A stretch of DNA of 6,876 nt from the NCBI GenBank assembly GCA_003695865.1, contig RFGQ01000419.1, positions 1 to 6,876 of the forward strand, given 5' to 3'. This document shows positions 5,866 to 6,876 of this stretch, piece by piece. The stretch is from Gemmatimonadota bacterium. GTDB lineage: Bacteria > Gemmatimonadota > Gemmatimonadetes > Longimicrobiales > Gaopeijiaceae. The translations under genes were made by a program, and so were the position numbers. The notes under the pieces are model-generated. The model saw nothing but the letters and a program-made list of their open reading frames with translations, was not told the DNA's origin and did no database searches. Position 1 is the stretch's first letter; each line of letters begins with the position of its first letter.

Positions 5866-6726
5866 TCAGAGCCTTCCGAACAGGTCGAGCAGCCGCAGCC
5901 GCCACACGCGCCACACGGCCTCGCGCACGATGCGCTTCGACATCTTCGATTCCCCCGACTCGCGCTCGGCGAAGACGATCGGGATCTCGGCCAGGGCGAA
6001 GCCCCGCCGCCAGGCACGGTACTTGAGCTCGATCTGGAACGAGTACCCGTTGCTCTCGATGCGGTCGAGGTCGAGCGTGGCGAGCACCTCACGGCGGAAG
6101 CAGTTGAACCCACCCGTGGCGTCGCGTACGGGCAGTCCGGTGATCGTGCGGGCGTACCAGCTCCCGAACAGGCTGATGAGGAGCCGGCTGATCTCCCAGT
6201 TGATCACGGTCACCCGCCCGCCGACGTAGCGAGACCCGACGACCACGTCCACCTCGCCCGCCTTCTCGATGAAAGCGGGGAGCGCCTCGGGAGCGTGCGA
6301 GAAGTCGGCGTCCATCTCGAAGAAGAGCCGGTACTCGGGCCGCGCCAGACCCCAGCGAAAGCCCGCCAGGTAGGCCCGCCCGAGCCCGTCCTTCTGGGTC
6401 CGGTGCAGCACGTGGACGCGGGGCGCGTACCGGGCGCCCAGCGCGTCGGCGACGTCGCCGGTGCCGTCGGGCGAGGCGTCGTCGACCACGAGCACGTCGA
6501 TGCGGGGGTCCTGCTCGAGGACCCGAGGGATGAGCCGCGGGAGGTTGTCGGCTTCGTTGTAGGTGGGGATGACGACCAGGAAGCGGTCGGCTTCGCCGCC
6601 GGCCGGCAGGGCCGTCGGACCTGGGGCGGCCTCGGGCGCGCCCGCCGGCTCGGACCCGCTCGACGGCCCGGCCGTGTCGTGCGCTTCGCCCCCCCAGGCG
6701 GTTCCGTTTGCGTCCCGCTCACTCAT
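5866..6726 (-). CDS. GT2 polyprenol/dolichol-phosphate mannosyltransferase-like enzyme
   Basis: A 286-residue protein. The ATG (6726-6724) overlaps the upstream gene by 8 bases (ATGAGTGA), and there is no other ATG or GTG before the catalytic domain. Residues 1-47 are an Ala/Pro/Gly/Ser-rich, acidic, probably disordered extension, unusual for this family. The GT-A catalytic domain follows: VVIPTYNEADNL (51-62), VVDDASPDGT (80-89), the metal-binding DAD (139-141) in MDADFSHAPE, VVGSRYVGG (162-170), DATGGFNCFRRE (202-213) and ESNGYSFQIELKYRAWRRGF (224-243). This motif series is typical of DPM1/Ppm1-type synthases that make mannosyl-1-phosphoryl-polyprenol from GDP-mannose at the cytoplasmic membrane. 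No C-terminal membrane helices or GtrA domain are fused, so it resembles the soluble DPM1 class. Sugar specificity (mannose versus glucose or another sugar) cannot be fixed from sequence alone. Confidence 0.9.
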   Translation of the reverse strand: MSERDANGTAWGGEAHDTAGPSSGSEPAGAPEAAPGPTALPAGGEADRFLVVIPTYNEADNLPRLIPRVLEQDPRIDVLVVDDASPDGTGDVADALGARYAPRVHVLHRTQKDGLGRAYLAGFRWGLARPEYRLFFEMDADFSHAPEALPAFIEKAGEVDVVVGSRYVGGRVTVINWEISRLLISLFGSWYARTITGLPVRDATGGFNCFRREVLATLDLDRIESNGYSFQIELKYRAWRRGFALAEIPIVFAERESGESKMSKRIVREAVWRVWRLRLLDLFGRL

Positions 6727-6876
6727 GCGTCGACTCGTTGGCTGCGTCCGTATCCGCCCGCACCGTGGGACCGGCAGCGGGCGGCTCGCCCGGCGGTTCC
6801 GGAGGGGCCGCCCGGCGCGCCTCGATCCAGGCGAAGACGCCTGCGGGCAGCACCTCCACCAGGGTGATCCACACGC
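6719..6876 (-). CDS. C-terminus of an unidentified membrane protein (partial)
   Basis: The last 51 codons of a minus-strand gene that begins to the right of the window, with its stop TGA at 6721-6719. The visible part starts with a hydrophobic segment (VWITLVEVLPAGVFAWIEA) that reads as the end of a transmembrane helix. It continues into a basic cap (RRA) and a Pro/Glu/Ala/Thr-rich tail ending NESTHE, presumably cytosolic. The stop lies inside the glycosyltransferase gene start (ATGAGTGA), so the two are translationally coupled. In mycobacteria the DPM-type synthase Ppm1 is fused or adjacent to the apolipoprotein N-acyltransferase Lnt, so Lnt is one idea, but too little is visible to test it. 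The family is not identified. Confidence 0.65.
   Translation of the reverse strand, partial: VWITLVEVLPAGVFAWIEARRAAPPEPPGEPPAAGPTVRADTDAANESTHE

Noticed and set aside
5246..5914. Long N-terminal extension of the acyltransferase (upstream open frame)
   Set aside because: It lies out of frame over the zinc-ribbon gene. The ATG at 5245 in an ATGA overlap gives the normal PlsC length.
5320..6867. 515-codon plus-strand open frame
   Set aside because: It is antisense to the zinc-ribbon and DPM-type genes, with low-complexity composition. The minus-strand proteins carry unmistakable family motifs.
6723..6876. Alternative minus frame of the right-hand partial gene ending at 6723
   Set aside because: It reads as a Gly/Arg/Ala-rich shadow. 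The frame ending at 6719 gives a plausible transmembrane helix and tail with strong third-position GC.
1..6876. CRISPR array, tRNA, rRNA, transposase or phage genes
   Set aside because: No regularly spaced repeats, cloverleaf-like sequence, rRNA signature or mobile-element protein was seen on either strand by eye.

Overview
The window is GC-rich bacterial DNA with nearly every codon ending in G or C. It encodes a lipid-anchored RlpA-type protein and other exported proteins, so the source is most likely a Gram-negative-type cell. The gene styles (secreted Asp-box propeller, LACTB-like hydrolase with a long Arg-rich leader, many 4-base overlaps) would suit Gemmatimonadota or a similar high-GC phylum. 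That assignment is an impression, not something the sequence proves. No rRNA, tRNA, CRISPR array, insertion sequence or phage gene is visible.

Layout: a plus-strand gene ends at 88. Everything else is on the minus strand and reads from right to left. (1) 6876-3903 is a tightly packed operon: the C-terminus of an unidentified membrane protein (8-base overlap), a polyprenol/dolichol-phosphate mannosyltransferase-like GT2 enzyme (9-base gap), an unnamed zinc-ribbon protein with a PH/GRAM-like C-terminal half (4-base ATGA overlap), a PlsC-type 1-acylglycerol-3-phosphate acyltransferase (4-base ATGA overlap), and a class I SAM-dependent methyltransferase. (2) 3902-3599 is a 304-base gap with several short perfect GC hairpins. 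(3) 3598-1758 holds an exported serine hydrolase closely resembling LACTB, coupled by a 4-base TTGA overlap to a short RlpA-family lipoprotein without a SPOR domain. (4) 1757-1482 is a gap with an AT-rich island, three small inverted repeats and a possible promoter. (5) 1481-153 encodes an exported Asp-box (sialidase-like) beta-propeller whose best start is a GTG with a strong Shine-Dalgarno. It converges on the plus-strand gene with a 64-base gap.

How the genes fit together: the right-hand operon joins a lipid-linked sugar donor synthase, an acyltransferase and a methyltransferase, which suggests making or decorating an envelope (glyco)lipid. The central pair combines a penicillin-binding-protein/beta-lactamase fold hydrolase with an RlpA peptidoglycan-type domain, which suggests cell-wall work. 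I see no clear-cut undescribed system. The best leads are the unnamed zinc-ribbon protein embedded in the lipid operon and the LACTB-like/RlpA pair.
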